Notes under the pieces: model-generated | The model's input: only the letters and a program-made list of their open reading frames with translations | The model's database searches: none | Told to the model about the DNA's origin: nothing | Assembly: GCA_964367935.1 (NCBI GenBank) | Contig: CAYIYZ010000006.1 | Span: 1 to 64,000 of the forward strand | Direction: 5' to 3' | Source of the DNA: Scatomorpha sp964367935 | Lineage (GTDB): Bacteria > Bacillota > Clostridia > Oscillospirales > Oscillospiraceae | Length of the DNA stretch: 64,000 nucleotides | Shown: piece by piece, positions 8,551 through 17,857 of the stretch | Position numbering within the stretch: position 1 is the first letter of the stretch | Layout of the letters: each line of letters opens with the position of its first letter | Program-made: the position numbers and the translations under genes

Positions 8551-9090
8551 TTATGTCTCATATACACTGCGCTTTAGCACACCTATGTAGGGTAAGTTCC
8601 TATACTGCTCCGCATAATCAAGCCCGTAACCTACCACAAATTCATCAGGCACGCTAAAACCCACGTATTTAGCACTTACATCATTTGCCCTGCGCCCCGG
8701 CTTATCAAGTAGTGTCACTATCTCAACCGATGCAGGCTTTCTGCCCTCAAAGTACTTTAACAAGTAACCCAAGGTTATGCCACTATCAAGTATGTCTTCT
8801 ACTATAATGACATGCTCTCCTTCTATATTGCGCTTTAAATCCTGTGTTATCTCTACAGCACCTGTAGATGTTGTGCCTCTACCGTATGACGACACCGCCA
8901 TAAAGTCCACAGAGCAATTTAAGTCCACATTGCGAACTAAATCAGCCATAAACATGAAACATCCTTTAAGAACACCTACGAACACAGGTGATTTACCCTT
9001 ATAGTCCTCCGTTATGCGTGCGCCCAATTCCTTCACGCACTTTTCCATAGTCTCCTGCGATATCAGCACCTTTTCTATGCTATCATTCAT
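8551..9090 (-). CDS. hpt: Hypoxanthine phosphoribosyltransferase
   Basis: A 179-residue cytoplasmic purine-salvage enzyme that makes IMP (and usually GMP) from hypoxanthine or guanine plus PRPP. The PRPP-binding motif is VIIVEDILDSGIT (about 94-106), with the flexible loop around SSYGRGT and the base-contacting FVVGYGLDYAE near the C-terminus. Length is typical. The start is one base after the tilS stop codon, implying translational coupling, and ftsH follows after 29 bases. Confidence 0.97.
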   Translation of the reverse strand: MNDSIEKVLISQETMEKCVKELGARITEDYKGKSPVFVGVLKGCFMFMADLVRNVDLNCSVDFMAVSSYGRGTTSTGAVEITQDLKRNIEGEHVIIVEDILDSGITLGYLLKYFEGRKPASVEIVTLLDKPGRRANDVSAKYVGFSVPDEFVVGYGLDYAEQYRNLPYIGVLKRSVYET

Positions 9091-9091
9091 C

Positions 9092-10456
9092 TTATTGTCC
9101 CCTGTCTGTTATATCTATTTTCAATACGGCACTTCCGCCTACGCACACGCAGCGCTCCGCTACTCCGAAACCCTGTACAGCCACGACTCCACATTCATCC
9201 CGTAACACAAAAGTTCGAGTTCTCTCTGCCCTCGTTAGCTTGCGTTCACCGAATAAATCCGATAATTTCTTCGTCACCCCTCGTCCTGCCAGACGTATCT
9301 TATCTCCGGCTCGCATAGGGGTAATGTTCAGTTTACCACAGATACTCTCATAATTAAAGAAAAAAGTGTTTAATGAACTGTTAATTTGATCGGCTTTATC
9401 CAACTTTTCCGTGAAAATGTGAAATTCCGTACCCTCTATACGCACATTTTTACCAATTACAGCCTCCGTATCAGCAAAACTCCCATCTTGCTCCATCCCC
9501 TTGACACTAAGCCTGCCCTGTTCCCTTACTAAACACAAACTCGGCAAATGGAGTTCCGCTCGTTCTCCACCTTCACAAAAACGAAGCACATCGCTCACAT
9601 TTCGCTCGGTGAGACCTCGGCCGTACAGCCTGCGTATAACTCTCGTACTCACTGATGCATGTGCTTCCGTCAACGCCCTTGCCCTCAAGCCTCGCTCGTT
9701 GCTCTCTCTCTCAGCCAAGTCCGCCGCCAGACCTTCTAAATACTCCTCGTCACGGCGCATCAAGGCACTCGCACGATTTGCATTTCTCACAAATCCCTCG
9801 TTTACACTATTCAATACGGGTACCGCCTCATGCCTCAGCCTATTTCGTGCATAATATGTCTGTGCATTACTGCTGTCCTCCACATACGCTATGTTTTTCT
9901 CATGCAAATAGTGCTCTATCTCATCTCTCAGCCTATCCAAAACAGGGCGTATTAATCCCCCCCTGACAGGTGGTATGCCACACATTCCTTTAAGCCCCGT
10001 GCCCCTCGCTAAATTAAAGAGCAAGGTCTCTGCATTGTCATTTGCCGTATGCGCTGTTGCTATACATTCCGCATTGCGACCGCTCGCTACCCCGTACAAA
10101 AACTCATAGCGCAATGTGCGAGCCGCTTCCTCCGTGCTCATGGAGTGTTCCCTCGCATACACACTTACATCTCCACTGCCCACGTCGAGGCTTATGCCCA
10201 AACTCTCACAAAGTTCACGTACGAAACTCTCATCACGCTCTGACTCCTCGCCACGTAACTTGTGGTTATAGTGTGCGGCACTTAACTCTATACCCCTCAA
10301 AATGCACAGCTCACGCAAATAGTACAGTAAATATACAGAGTCGGCACCGCCTGACAAAGCACAGATCACAGATTTTACATTTTCGAACATGCCGTGCCTA
10401 TCAGCATAGCCTGTATCGAATCGCAGGTCGCCCACACGCCCTTCACTATTCTTCAT
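9092..10456 (-). CDS. tilS: tRNA(Ile)-lysidine synthase TilS
   Basis: A 454-residue enzyme that turns C34 of the CAU-anticodon tRNA-Ile into lysidine, using ATP and lysine, and so allows AUA decoding. The PP-loop SGGADS is at about 35-40 and the second motif (AAHYNHKLRGEESERDE) at about 75-90; the C-terminal tRNA-binding domains follow. The start chosen is ATG 10456, which has GGAAGAG five bases upstream and overlaps the dnaB stop by 11 bases. The longer frame begins with TTG at 10477 and has no good ribosome-binding site. It is coupled to hpt downstream. Confidence 0.93.
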   Translation of the reverse strand: MKNSEGRVGDLRFDTGYADRHGMFENVKSVICALSGGADSVYLLYYLRELCILRGIELSAAHYNHKLRGEESERDESFVRELCESLGISLDVGSGDVSVYAREHSMSTEEAARTLRYEFLYGVASGRNAECIATAHTANDNAETLLFNLARGTGLKGMCGIPPVRGGLIRPVLDRLRDEIEHYLHEKNIAYVEDSSNAQTYYARNRLRHEAVPVLNSVNEGFVRNANRASALMRRDEEYLEGLAADLAERESNERGLRARALTEAHASVSTRVIRRLYGRGLTERNVSDVLRFCEGGERAELHLPSLCLVREQGRLSVKGMEQDGSFADTEAVIGKNVRIEGTEFHIFTEKLDKADQINSSLNTFFFNYESICGKLNITPMRAGDKIRLAGRGVTKKLSDLFGERKLTRAERTRTFVLRDECGVVAVQGFGVAERCVCVGGSAVLKIDITDRGQ

Positions 10457-11786
10457 ATCGCTCTTCCATTGGCGCAAATGTTGTAAAGTCCGGCAACCAC
10501 ATGAGCTTTAAGGTGCCCGTACTTCCGCGCCTGTTCTTTAGAAGGATTGCCTCCGCTTCATTCGGATTCTCACAACCTTCATTATAATAACCCTCTCGAT
10601 ACAGACCTATAACCACGTCCGCATCCTGCTCTATAGCTCCCGACTCACGTAAATCCGACAACATAGGTCTCTTGTCCGGACGCTTTTCATTTGCTCTCGA
10701 AAACTGTGACAAGCACAGTATGGGGACTCGCAATTCCTTCGCCATTATCTTGAGCATTCGACTTATGTCACTGACCACCTGTGTTCTATTTTCACTTGCA
10801 TTAGAGGTGCCGCCCGCACTCTGCATTAACTGCAAATAGTCTATGACCACAAGCCCCAATTTATCAAGACGTCTGCACTGTGAATTCATATCCGCCACAC
10901 TTAAACTTGGATTATCACTTATTCTTATATCTAAGCCACTCAAAGACGCCGCTGCCGAACTTATCCTGCGCCACTCATCTGTGCTGAGCTTACCCGTCTG
11001 CAACTTCTTGCTGTCTACCATTGACTCGCCCGATAAAAGTCGCATCACGAGCTGCTCTCTTGACATTTCCAAAGAAAAAATCGCCACCGTCTTACCAGCT
11101 GTTTTACCCACATGCAAAGCCATGTTCAAAGCTATACTCGTCTTACCCATACCCGGTCTCGACGCTATAAGTATCAAGTCACCTGCGCCCATACCCAATA
11201 TGCTGTTATCTATGACGCTCAATCCTGTTGACAATCCCGGAATCTGTCCGCCGGATTCAGCAAGCTCTGTCAGTTTAGTATACACCTCATGCACTACCTG
11301 ACCCACAGGGACAAGCCCTGAAATATCCCTGTCTTTTCTCAGCCCATATATCTTGCGCTCTGCCGACTCCAACAGAACGTCCGCTTCGCCTGCACCCTCT
11401 CGTGCCAAAGTGCCTATCTCGTCACCGACAGAACCCAGACTGCGTAGCAGTGAGCGATCTCGCACTATATTCGCATACTGCTCCACGTTCGCCGCCGTCG
11501 GTGTTACCTGCATCAGCTCCATCAAATAGCTCTGAGATCTGCCCTCACGGTACACTCCACGTGACTTCATCTCATCTAACACCGTTACAGGGTCTATTGC
11601 ACGCCCAAACGAAAACATCGAGTACAAAGTCTCGAATATCTCCGCATTTGCCTCCGTGTAAAAGTCAGCGGCCTTTATTATATTTATCACTAGCGGTATG
11701 CAACGCGGATCTATCAGCATTGAGCCTATGACCGCCTGCTCCGCTGGTGTAGAATGTGGTATCTGCCTACCCAGCAGTTCTTCCAT
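10446..11786 (-). CDS. dnaB: Replicative DNA helicase DnaB
   Basis: A 446-residue hexameric 5'-3' helicase of the replisome (the dnaC gene of Bacillus nomenclature). The N-terminal DnaB domain (about 8-110) starts with the usual IPHSTPAEQAVIGSM. The RecA-like core has Walker A RPGMGKTS (210-217), Walker B LVVIDYLQLM, and the conserved SQFSR and R-finger-containing DLRESGAIEQDADV. No intein is present and the length is standard. The gene lies between rplI (18 bases upstream) and tilS, which overlaps its stop. Confidence 0.98.
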   Translation of the reverse strand: MEELLGRQIPHSTPAEQAVIGSMLIDPRCIPLVINIIKAADFYTEANAEIFETLYSMFSFGRAIDPVTVLDEMKSRGVYREGRSQSYLMELMQVTPTAANVEQYANIVRDRSLLRSLGSVGDEIGTLAREGAGEADVLLESAERKIYGLRKDRDISGLVPVGQVVHEVYTKLTELAESGGQIPGLSTGLSVIDNSILGMGAGDLILIASRPGMGKTSIALNMALHVGKTAGKTVAIFSLEMSREQLVMRLLSGESMVDSKKLQTGKLSTDEWRRISSAAASLSGLDIRISDNPSLSVADMNSQCRRLDKLGLVVIDYLQLMQSAGGTSNASENRTQVVSDISRMLKIMAKELRVPILCLSQFSRANEKRPDKRPMLSDLRESGAIEQDADVVIGLYREGYYNEGCENPNEAEAILLKNRRGSTGTLKLMWLPDFTTFAPMEERYEE

Positions 11787-11804
11787 GTCGCCGCTCCTTT
11801 GACT

Positions 11805-12254
11805 CTATTTTTCTTCCGTTACCAGCACGTTTACCGTGCCGCTTACCTCATGGCCGAGCTTCGCCTTCACTTCAAAGCTACCAAAGCTCTTTATCGGCTC
11901 TTGCTGTACAAGCCTGTTCTTCTCTATTTCCATACCGTGCTGTTTCTTCAAAGCATCGGAGATCTCCTGACTTGTAACCGCACCGAACAATCGTCCGTTC
12001 GCTCCCGCTTTCGCCTTTATCTGCACTACAATGCTCTCCAAAGCTTTCGCTGCCTCATTTGCCGCCGCTTTCTCTCTGACCAGCTGTGCCGCCTTAGCCT
12101 TTTCCCTATGCTTAAACGCATTTATCGCATCAGGTGTCGCTTCTGCCGCCAATTTCTTCGGAAACAAAAAGTTTCTCGCATAACCGTCCGACACCTCTTT
12201 TAATTCGCCCTTCTTGCCCTTGCCCTTTACATCCTCATTGAATATTACCTTCAT
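11805..12254 (-). CDS. rplI: 50S ribosomal protein L9
   Basis: A 149-residue large-subunit protein. The N-terminal rRNA-binding domain carries the signature GKKGELKEVSDGYARNFLFP (about 13-32), followed by a long charged helix (about 45-75) and the C-terminal domain (80-149). Length is standard. It lies 19 bases after gdpP and 18 bases before dnaB, the conserved gdpP-rplI-dnaB order of Firmicutes. rpsF, ssb and rpsR are not here. Confidence 0.98.
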   Translation of the reverse strand: MKVIFNEDVKGKGKKGELKEVSDGYARNFLFPKKLAAEATPDAINAFKHREKAKAAQLVREKAAANEAAKALESIVVQIKAKAGANGRLFGAVTSQEISDALKKQHGMEIEKNRLVQQEPIKSFGSFEVKAKLGHEVSGTVNVLVTEEK

Positions 12255-12273
12255 ATCTATCTTCCTTTCTACT

Positions 12274-14277
12274 CTACTCTTCTAAATATTCGTCTATCGC
12301 CGCAAACAGCTTATTGACTGCGTCTCTCAAATCCGTGTCACTCATATACGCAGCCGCCGCACTCTTATTGCCGCCACCGCCTAACTTCTCCATTATCACC
12401 TGTACATTGATAGAACCCAGTGCTCTCGCAGATATGCTAACACCTCCGTCAGCACTCACCAACACAAAAGAAGTCTCCACTCCTGATATGTTCAGAAGCT
12501 CGTCCGCCGCCTGCGCTACCACGACCCTATCTGTCTTTGCGTTCTTTGCCGCTATAGCTATACTATCCTTATACCTCTGAGCTGTCTGTAGCAGACTGTA
12601 GCGTGCCACCGTATTATCCATGTCATTTTGCAGCAGCTTCTTTACCTCTGTCGTATCTGCACCTACCCTACCTAAAAACGCTGCAGCTTCAAATGTGCGT
12701 TCACCCGTACGTATCGAGAAATTCTTCGTATCAAGCACTATGCCCGATAACACTGCCTCCGCCTCACAACGAAGTACATCCGAAGGCTCAACAAGTTCCT
12801 GCAACATCTCAGACATAAGCTCACACACAGACGATGCAAATGGCTCATGGAATGTTAGATCCGCATTTTGTATATAAGTCGCTGCACGCCTATGGTGATC
12901 TATAACCACCACCCTATTGCAAGACTCCAGAAAATCTGAATTTTCCACCTGCTCCGGCCTATTCGTATCAACCACAACTAACAGTGAACGTCCGTCCGCT
13001 ATGAGCATAGCCTCCTTAGGCGAAATGAAACTGTTTTTATACTCCGCCTCTCGCTCAAGACGACTTATTAACCGTTCCGAATCAGTCCTTTCACGCTCTA
13101 TTACTATCTTATACGGCTTCTGCGCATTGCGCGCTATACAGCACACGCCAACAGCCGCTCCCACTGCATCTAAGTCCGCAAACTTGTGGCCCATTACAAA
13201 CACCCTCGACGAGTCCTTGACAAGTTCCATAAACGCATTCGCCATGACACGAGATTTCACCTTCGTTCTCGTCTCTACTTCATTTCCTCGTCCTCCGAAA
13301 AACTCAAAGTTGAAACGATTTTTTATTACTGTCTGATCACCGCCTCGTGACAAAGCCATTTCAGATGCCAATGAAGAAAACTGCATATTCTCGCCAAAAC
13401 TCGCTCCGTCCACACCCATGCCTATACTCAAAGTCGCATGTATGCCAGCTGCGCTTATTACCGTGTGCGCATCTTCTAAAATCGGGAATTTTGTCTCACG
13501 CATAGAAGCAAGATGTCGTGCCTCAAACACCACAAGATAACTATCACGCTCATATCGCCTAACTATAGCATTTACGCCCTCAAACGAATTGCGTATTCTA
13601 TCCTCTATGTCCTCCCTAAGGTCAGACTTAACTCTGTCCGGCTGATTTTTTGTTATCTCGTCATAATTGTCTATTATTATCGTCGCCACTACAGGTCGTG
13701 ACTGCTCGTACTCCACTCGTGTATTGTCATATTCGGTCACATCCACCCAATAGCTTATCCCCATGAACATGCGTGTCTCACGCTCTTTCGTATCACCTGC
13801 CGACTGTCTTATAATATTACCATGAACCTGATACTTCCTACCACCTATCTCCACCAATTCCGGATGCTGTGTCTTGCCCTCTACAAGCCACTTACCCGAA
13901 AAACCGGGCACCATATCACTTACTCTCGTATCCATCTTTGAGCCCTGTATTCCACACATATCGAAAAACATCTTGTTCGCCCACACCACTCGCGAGTCAT
14001 TTAGACCTATTACCGCCATAGGCAAGGGAAAGTTCATGAGCGTATTATTCTTCGCCGTGTCCACATCGTAGGTGACACTTTCTATATACTCAAGCAACTG
14101 TTTTCTCCTGCGACTGCCTATCACAAGTGAATATACCAATAAGAATATTATCGCCCCTGCCTGTATACTTGCAAGCGTATATTGCTCAAATACGACGGAA
14201 GCCAAGGCAAATATCACGAGAAATAATAAATACATTCTCGCGCCCGGCTCTGTAAATCTCCGTATATTATTATTCAT
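12274..14277 (-). CDS. gdpP: Cyclic-di-AMP phosphodiesterase GdpP
   Basis: A 667-residue membrane enzyme that hydrolyses c-di-AMP, a regulator of potassium uptake and cell wall homeostasis. Two membrane helices (about 14-30 and 36-54) precede a PAS domain (about 80-180). A degenerate GGDEF domain follows (about 195-325; the signature is replaced by SRGGDQTVIKN, which is usual). The DHH domain has GHKFADLDA (363-371) and DHH (460-462). The DHHA1 domain is near the end. Its GGGG motif reads GGGGN (633-637), where many homologues have GGGGH. First gene of the operon to ftsH, with a promoter at 14330-14358. Confidence 0.95.
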   Translation of the reverse strand: MNNNIRRFTEPGARMYLLFLVIFALASVVFEQYTLASIQAGAIIFLLVYSLVIGSRRRKQLLEYIESVTYDVDTAKNNTLMNFPLPMAVIGLNDSRVVWANKMFFDMCGIQGSKMDTRVSDMVPGFSGKWLVEGKTQHPELVEIGGRKYQVHGNIIRQSAGDTKERETRMFMGISYWVDVTEYDNTRVEYEQSRPVVATIIIDNYDEITKNQPDRVKSDLREDIEDRIRNSFEGVNAIVRRYERDSYLVVFEARHLASMRETKFPILEDAHTVISAAGIHATLSIGMGVDGASFGENMQFSSLASEMALSRGGDQTVIKNRFNFEFFGGRGNEVETRTKVKSRVMANAFMELVKDSSRVFVMGHKFADLDAVGAAVGVCCIARNAQKPYKIVIERERTDSERLISRLEREAEYKNSFISPKEAMLIADGRSLLVVVDTNRPEQVENSDFLESCNRVVVIDHHRRAATYIQNADLTFHEPFASSVCELMSEMLQELVEPSDVLRCEAEAVLSGIVLDTKNFSIRTGERTFEAAAFLGRVGADTTEVKKLLQNDMDNTVARYSLLQTAQRYKDSIAIAAKNAKTDRVVVAQAADELLNISGVETSFVLVSADGGVSISARALGSINVQVIMEKLGGGGNKSAAAAYMSDTDLRDAVNKLFAAIDEYLEE

Positions 14278-14329
14278 CTATAGTCTCCCCCTCAAGCTGT
14301 AAAAACCACGTCCCACACCTTATCAAGTT

Positions 14330-14358
14330 AGTATACCAAAAACCACCATATTTTACAA
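14330..14358 (-). promoter_or_regulatory. SigA-type promoter of the gdpP operon
   Basis: Minus strand TTGTAA (14353-14358) and TATACT (14330-14335), 17-base spacer, about 50 bases before the gdpP ATG. It is divergent from the larA-like promoter. Confidence 0.6.
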
Positions 14359-14437
14359 TACAAATTTCACCGCTCCACGCTCCGCATTCTCACTAAATTT
14401 TCTGTCGTGAAAAATGTGCGTTTTAGGGCTGTTGCTA

Positions 14438-14465
14438 TTGAAAATTTATTCTTTGGTGTTATAAT
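14438..14465 (+). promoter_or_regulatory. SigA-type promoter of the larA-like gene
   Basis: TTGAAA (14438-14443) and a perfect TATAAT (14460-14465), 16-base spacer, 43 bases before the ATG. No obvious operator palindrome is nearby. Confidence 0.65.
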
Positions 14466-14508
14466 CTACTTGTGATTTTATTTGATTATCTTTAGGAGGA
14501 TGAATTAT

Positions 14509-15810
14509 ATGGAGCAAAATTTTAAGTACGGAAGCAGATACGAAACATTCAATGTGCCCGAAGAGGACATAGTCACGATTATTAAGCCTAATGTTATGGA
14601 CATAGACGAAAGCCTCACCGGCGATGCCGCTATTAAGCTTGCCTTATCTAATCCCGTAGACAGTGCAAAGCTCCGTGACATCGTATCAGAGGGCAACACT
14701 GTCTGTGTTGTCATCCCCGATATGACACGTGCATGGCAAAACACCTCATTATATATCCCTCACGTGATTGAAGAGCTGCGTACCGGTGGTGTACGCTATG
14801 AAGACATGCTCATAATCTCCGCTGTAGGCTCGCACAGAGCGCAGACAGCCGAGGAGCACGAAAAACTCGTTGGTTCGGAGGTATACAGTAAGGTGCGTGT
14901 TGTAGATCACGATTGCATGGATAAGGATAACCTCACTAAGCTCGGTGTCACCTCACGAGGCACGCCCGTTTTTGTAAATAAGAGTGCGCTAGACTGTGAT
15001 CACATCGTCTTAACCGGCGGAGCTATCTTACATTTCCTCGCCGGCTACGGCGGTGGCAGAAAGTACATACTGCCCGGCATCTCCGGCTTCGAGACTATCA
15101 TGAAAAACCACTCATTCTCACTAAACGAAGGTATGGGTTCCGGCGCTAACCCCGATGTGAGAACCTCGAACATGTCCGAGACTAACATATTGCACATGGA
15201 TATGATGGAGGCAGCCGCAATGGTAAAACCCTCTTTCATCCTCAACGTCGTCGTGGATGACCTCGGCACCATAAGTCACGCCTTCGCAGGTAATTATATC
15301 ACTGCACATGAGGCAGCCTGCAAAATCGTCGAGAAGCGTGATTGTGTTACTATCAATGAAAAGGCGGATCTCGTCATTGCCTCAGCCTGTGGTTTCCCAA
15401 AGGATATTAACTTCTATCAGACCTCAAAAACTCTGTTCAACGCCGTCGAGGCTGTGCGTGAAAAGGGCGCCGTTATTATAGTTTCGGAATGCAGCGAGGG
15501 CTTCGGTAGCCCTGACACCGAATATGTCATAGGAACATTACCAGACATGCTCGCACGTGAAAAGGATCTGAGAGAAAACTACACCATAGGCAAGTTTATC
15601 GCCTATAAAGAAGCGGAGCTCGCAGAACTATTCCACTTTATTCTTGTCACTGCCATGGACCCCGCTCTTCTCTCTAAGACTAACATAAAGGTCGTGCGCT
15701 CCGTCGAGGAAGGAATAGCACTCGCTAAAACTCTGCTCGGTACGGAGAAACCCTCCGTCACTCTCATGCCGAACGGTGCAAACACCTTTCCCGTTTTAGG
15801 AGGAATGTAA
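14509..15810 (+). CDS. LarA-family nickel-pincer racemase
   Basis: A 433-residue protein of the lactate racemase family, whose members interconvert 2-hydroxyacid stereoisomers with the nickel-pincer cofactor. The key residues of characterised LarA are all present, at numbering one higher than the Lactobacillus enzyme: H109 (GSHRAQ), H175 (ILHFLAG), the cofactor-attaching K185 (GGGRKYILPG) and the nickel ligand H201 (MKNHSF). The start ATG 14509 has AGGAGG nine bases upstream; ATG 14500 sits right on that site. Its stop overlaps the next start by one base (TAATG). The cofactor-making genes larB, larC and larE are not in the window. Substrate could be lactate or another 2-hydroxyacid. Confidence 0.9.
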   Translation: MEQNFKYGSRYETFNVPEEDIVTIIKPNVMDIDESLTGDAAIKLALSNPVDSAKLRDIVSEGNTVCVVIPDMTRAWQNTSLYIPHVIEELRTGGVRYEDMLIISAVGSHRAQTAEEHEKLVGSEVYSKVRVVDHDCMDKDNLTKLGVTSRGTPVFVNKSALDCDHIVLTGGAILHFLAGYGGGRKYILPGISGFETIMKNHSFSLNEGMGSGANPDVRTSNMSETNILHMDMMEAAAMVKPSFILNVVVDDLGTISHAFAGNYITAHEAACKIVEKRDCVTINEKADLVIASACGFPKDINFYQTSKTLFNAVEAVREKGAVIIVSECSEGFGSPDTEYVIGTLPDMLAREKDLRENYTIGKFIAYKEAELAELFHFILVTAMDPALLSKTNIKVVRSVEEGIALAKTLLGTEKPSVTLMPNGANTFPVLGGM

Positions 15811-16832
15811 TGAAAACAGTACGACTCGGAAAAACAGAGATCATCGCCACAAAGACTGCCTTTGGCGCTCTTCCAATTATGCGTGTCAGCATGGATGAGG
15901 CTCGCACCATTTTGCGTGCAGCCTACGATGCCGGCATTAACTACTTTGACACAGCTCGCATGTACACGGACAGCGAAGATAAAATAGGCTATTCACTTTC
16001 CGATGTACGCTCTAACATATTCCTCGCCACTAAGTCGAAGGCGCTAAATGCGGCGGACATGGAGAAAGAGCTACACACAAGCTTGATGAAGATGAAAACA
16101 GACTATATTGATGTGTACCAAATACACAATGCACCTTTTTGCCCAAAGCCAGATGGTGCTGACGGCATATACTCTTTCATGGAGAAAGCCAAAAAGCAGG
16201 GTAAAATACGCCACATAGGCATTACAAGTCATCGTGAACACGTCGCTCTCGCGGCTATAGAGAGTGGGCTGTATGAAACTTTGCAGTACCCCTATGCTTA
16301 CCTCTCGGGTGAGCGTGAACGTGCTGTGGTTGAAAAATGTCTTGCAGCCGACATGGGCTATATTGCTATGAAGCCCTTTGCGGGCGGCGCTCTGCAAAAT
16401 GCCGCCGCTGTGTATTCCTTCTTCGCCAAAGAGGACGGCGTCGTGCCCATATACGGCATACAGAAGCTCTCGGAACTTGAGGAAATTCTATCATTTGAGA
16501 AAACACCTCCGAACGCCGAGACCGTCGAGGGTATCATCGCAGTGGACCGCAAGGAACTGAGCGGCAACTTCTGTCGTAACTGCGGATACTGTCTCCCATG
16601 TCCTGTGGGCATAGAGGTCGATGCTGTCAGTCGCAGTTACCACAATCTGCGCCGTATGCCACACGAAATGACCATAACACCCGAGTGGAAGGCTAAAATG
16701 GAGAAGACCGTGGAATGCATCGGCTGTGGCAGTTGCTCCTCTAAATGTCCTTACGAATTAGATCCACCCTCCAAATTTGCATTCCTCCTAAAAGACTATT
16801 TGGATCAGTATGAATTGCACTGTAAAAAGTAA
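15810..16832 (+). CDS. Aldo/keto reductase with C-terminal 4Fe-4S domain
   Basis: A 340-residue fusion. The AKR barrel shows the catalytic tetrad D47, Y52 (DTARMY), K75 (FLATKSKA) and H106 (QIHN). After about 250 comes a ferredoxin-like part with two four-cysteine sets: C255-x2-C258-x2-C261-x2-CP and C303-x2-C306-x2-C309-x3-CP. Such reductases are common in anaerobes and may exchange electrons between NAD(P)H and Fe-S carriers; the substrate is not known. It is translationally coupled to the LarA-like gene, so a product or substrate of the racemase, such as a 2-hydroxyacid or related carbonyl, is the natural guess. Confidence 0.92.
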   Translation: MKTVRLGKTEIIATKTAFGALPIMRVSMDEARTILRAAYDAGINYFDTARMYTDSEDKIGYSLSDVRSNIFLATKSKALNAADMEKELHTSLMKMKTDYIDVYQIHNAPFCPKPDGADGIYSFMEKAKKQGKIRHIGITSHREHVALAAIESGLYETLQYPYAYLSGERERAVVEKCLAADMGYIAMKPFAGGALQNAAAVYSFFAKEDGVVPIYGIQKLSELEEILSFEKTPPNAETVEGIIAVDRKELSGNFCRNCGYCLPCPVGIEVDAVSRSYHNLRRMPHEMTITPEWKAKMEKTVECIGCGSCSSKCPYELDPPSKFAFLLKDYLDQYELHCKK

Positions 16833-16867
16833 ATTAAATTGTAGTTTTAATGAATAATGATTTTTAC

Positions 16868-16897
16868 TTGCAAACAATAAAGTAAAAATGATATACT
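16868..16897 (+). promoter_or_regulatory. Putative promoter upstream of ptb
   Basis: TTGCAA (16868-16873) and TATACT (16892-16897), 18-base spacer, in the 100-base gap after the aldo/keto reductase and 35 bases before the ptb ATG. It would let ptb and the two kinases be expressed apart from the larA-like pair. Confidence 0.5.
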
Positions 16898-16932
16898 TGC
16901 TAGGTTAAAATAAATGAAGGGAGATTACACAC

Positions 16933-17838
16933 ATGGTACAAAAGAATTTCGAGACACTTATTGCAATGGTTAAGTCCGGCGGAAAGAAGAAGAGGATGGC
17001 AGTTGCTGTCGCCGCTGACCTCCACACTCTGGAGGCAGTAATGAACGCCACAAACGAGGGCGTAATCGAGCCTATACTCATAGGTGACAAGGCTAAAGTT
17101 CTAAGTCTACTCTCAGAAATCGGTGCAAGCGTGCCCGAAGAGAACATCTACGATATCGCTGACGAGGTTGCAGCTTGCGAAAAGGCTGTTGCTCTCGTAA
17201 AAGAGGGTAAGGCTGATTTTCTCATGAAGGGTCTCGTTGATACTAAGGTCATATTAAAGGCTGTTGTAAATAAGGAAACCGGTCTCGGCAAGGGTCGTAC
17301 CATGTCTCACTTCTCAGTAATGGAAATTCCCGGTTACCACAAGCTTCTCGCTTTGGTAGATGCCGGCATGGTAACCTATCCTACTCTCGAGCAGAAAAAG
17401 GACATCATCATAAACACTGTAGAGACACTGCGTACCATGGGATACGACGAGCCGAAGGTCGGCGTTCTCGCATGTGTCGAGAAAGTTAACCCCAAGATGC
17501 CCGAGACAGTCGAAGCAGATGCTCTTAAGCAGATGAATATAAACGGCGAAATCGCAAACTGCATAGTGGAAGGCCCCATATCCTACGACTGTGCTATGGA
17601 CCCCGAAATAGCAGAACACAAGGGCTACTCCAGCCCCGTCACAGGTGAGGCTGACGTTCTGCTCGCTCCGAACATCCACGCAGGTAATATCCTCGCTAAG
17701 TGCTTTACCGTTACTGTCGGTGCAAAGATGGCAGGCTTTATCGTCGGTGCTACTTGCCCCATAGTTCTCACTTCTCGTGCTTCGTCCGCTGAGGAGAAGT
17801 ACCTGTCCATCGTCGTTTCGGCAGCTGCAACTAACTAA
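16933..17838 (+). CDS. ptb: Phosphate butyryltransferase
   Basis: A 301-residue cytoplasmic enzyme of the phosphotransacetylase/Ptb family, converting butyryl-CoA and phosphate to butyryl phosphate and CoA. Features: GGKKKRMAVAVAADLHTLEAV near the N-terminus, FLMKGLVDT (about 97-105), GRTMSHFSV (about 120), and the C-terminal DVLLAPNIHAGNILAKC and GATCPIVLTSRASSAEEK that carry the substrate-binding residues. Assignment to butyryl rather than acetyl rests on the length and on the two butyrate kinase genes directly after it. GGGAG is 10 bases upstream of ATG. Confidence 0.93.
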   Translation: MVQKNFETLIAMVKSGGKKKRMAVAVAADLHTLEAVMNATNEGVIEPILIGDKAKVLSLLSEIGASVPEENIYDIADEVAACEKAVALVKEGKADFLMKGLVDTKVILKAVVNKETGLGKGRTMSHFSVMEIPGYHKLLALVDAGMVTYPTLEQKKDIIINTVETLRTMGYDEPKVGVLACVEKVNPKMPETVEADALKQMNINGEIANCIVEGPISYDCAMDPEIAEHKGYSSPVTGEADVLLAPNIHAGNILAKCFTVTVGAKMAGFIVGATCPIVLTSRASSAEEKYLSIVVSAAATN

Positions 17839-17857
17839 GCATTTAAGGAGATATAAA

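Noticed and set aside
9501..10587. Several plus-strand frames opposite tilS and dnaB
   Set aside because: All are shadows of conserved minus-strand genes with Ser/His/Pro-rich composition.
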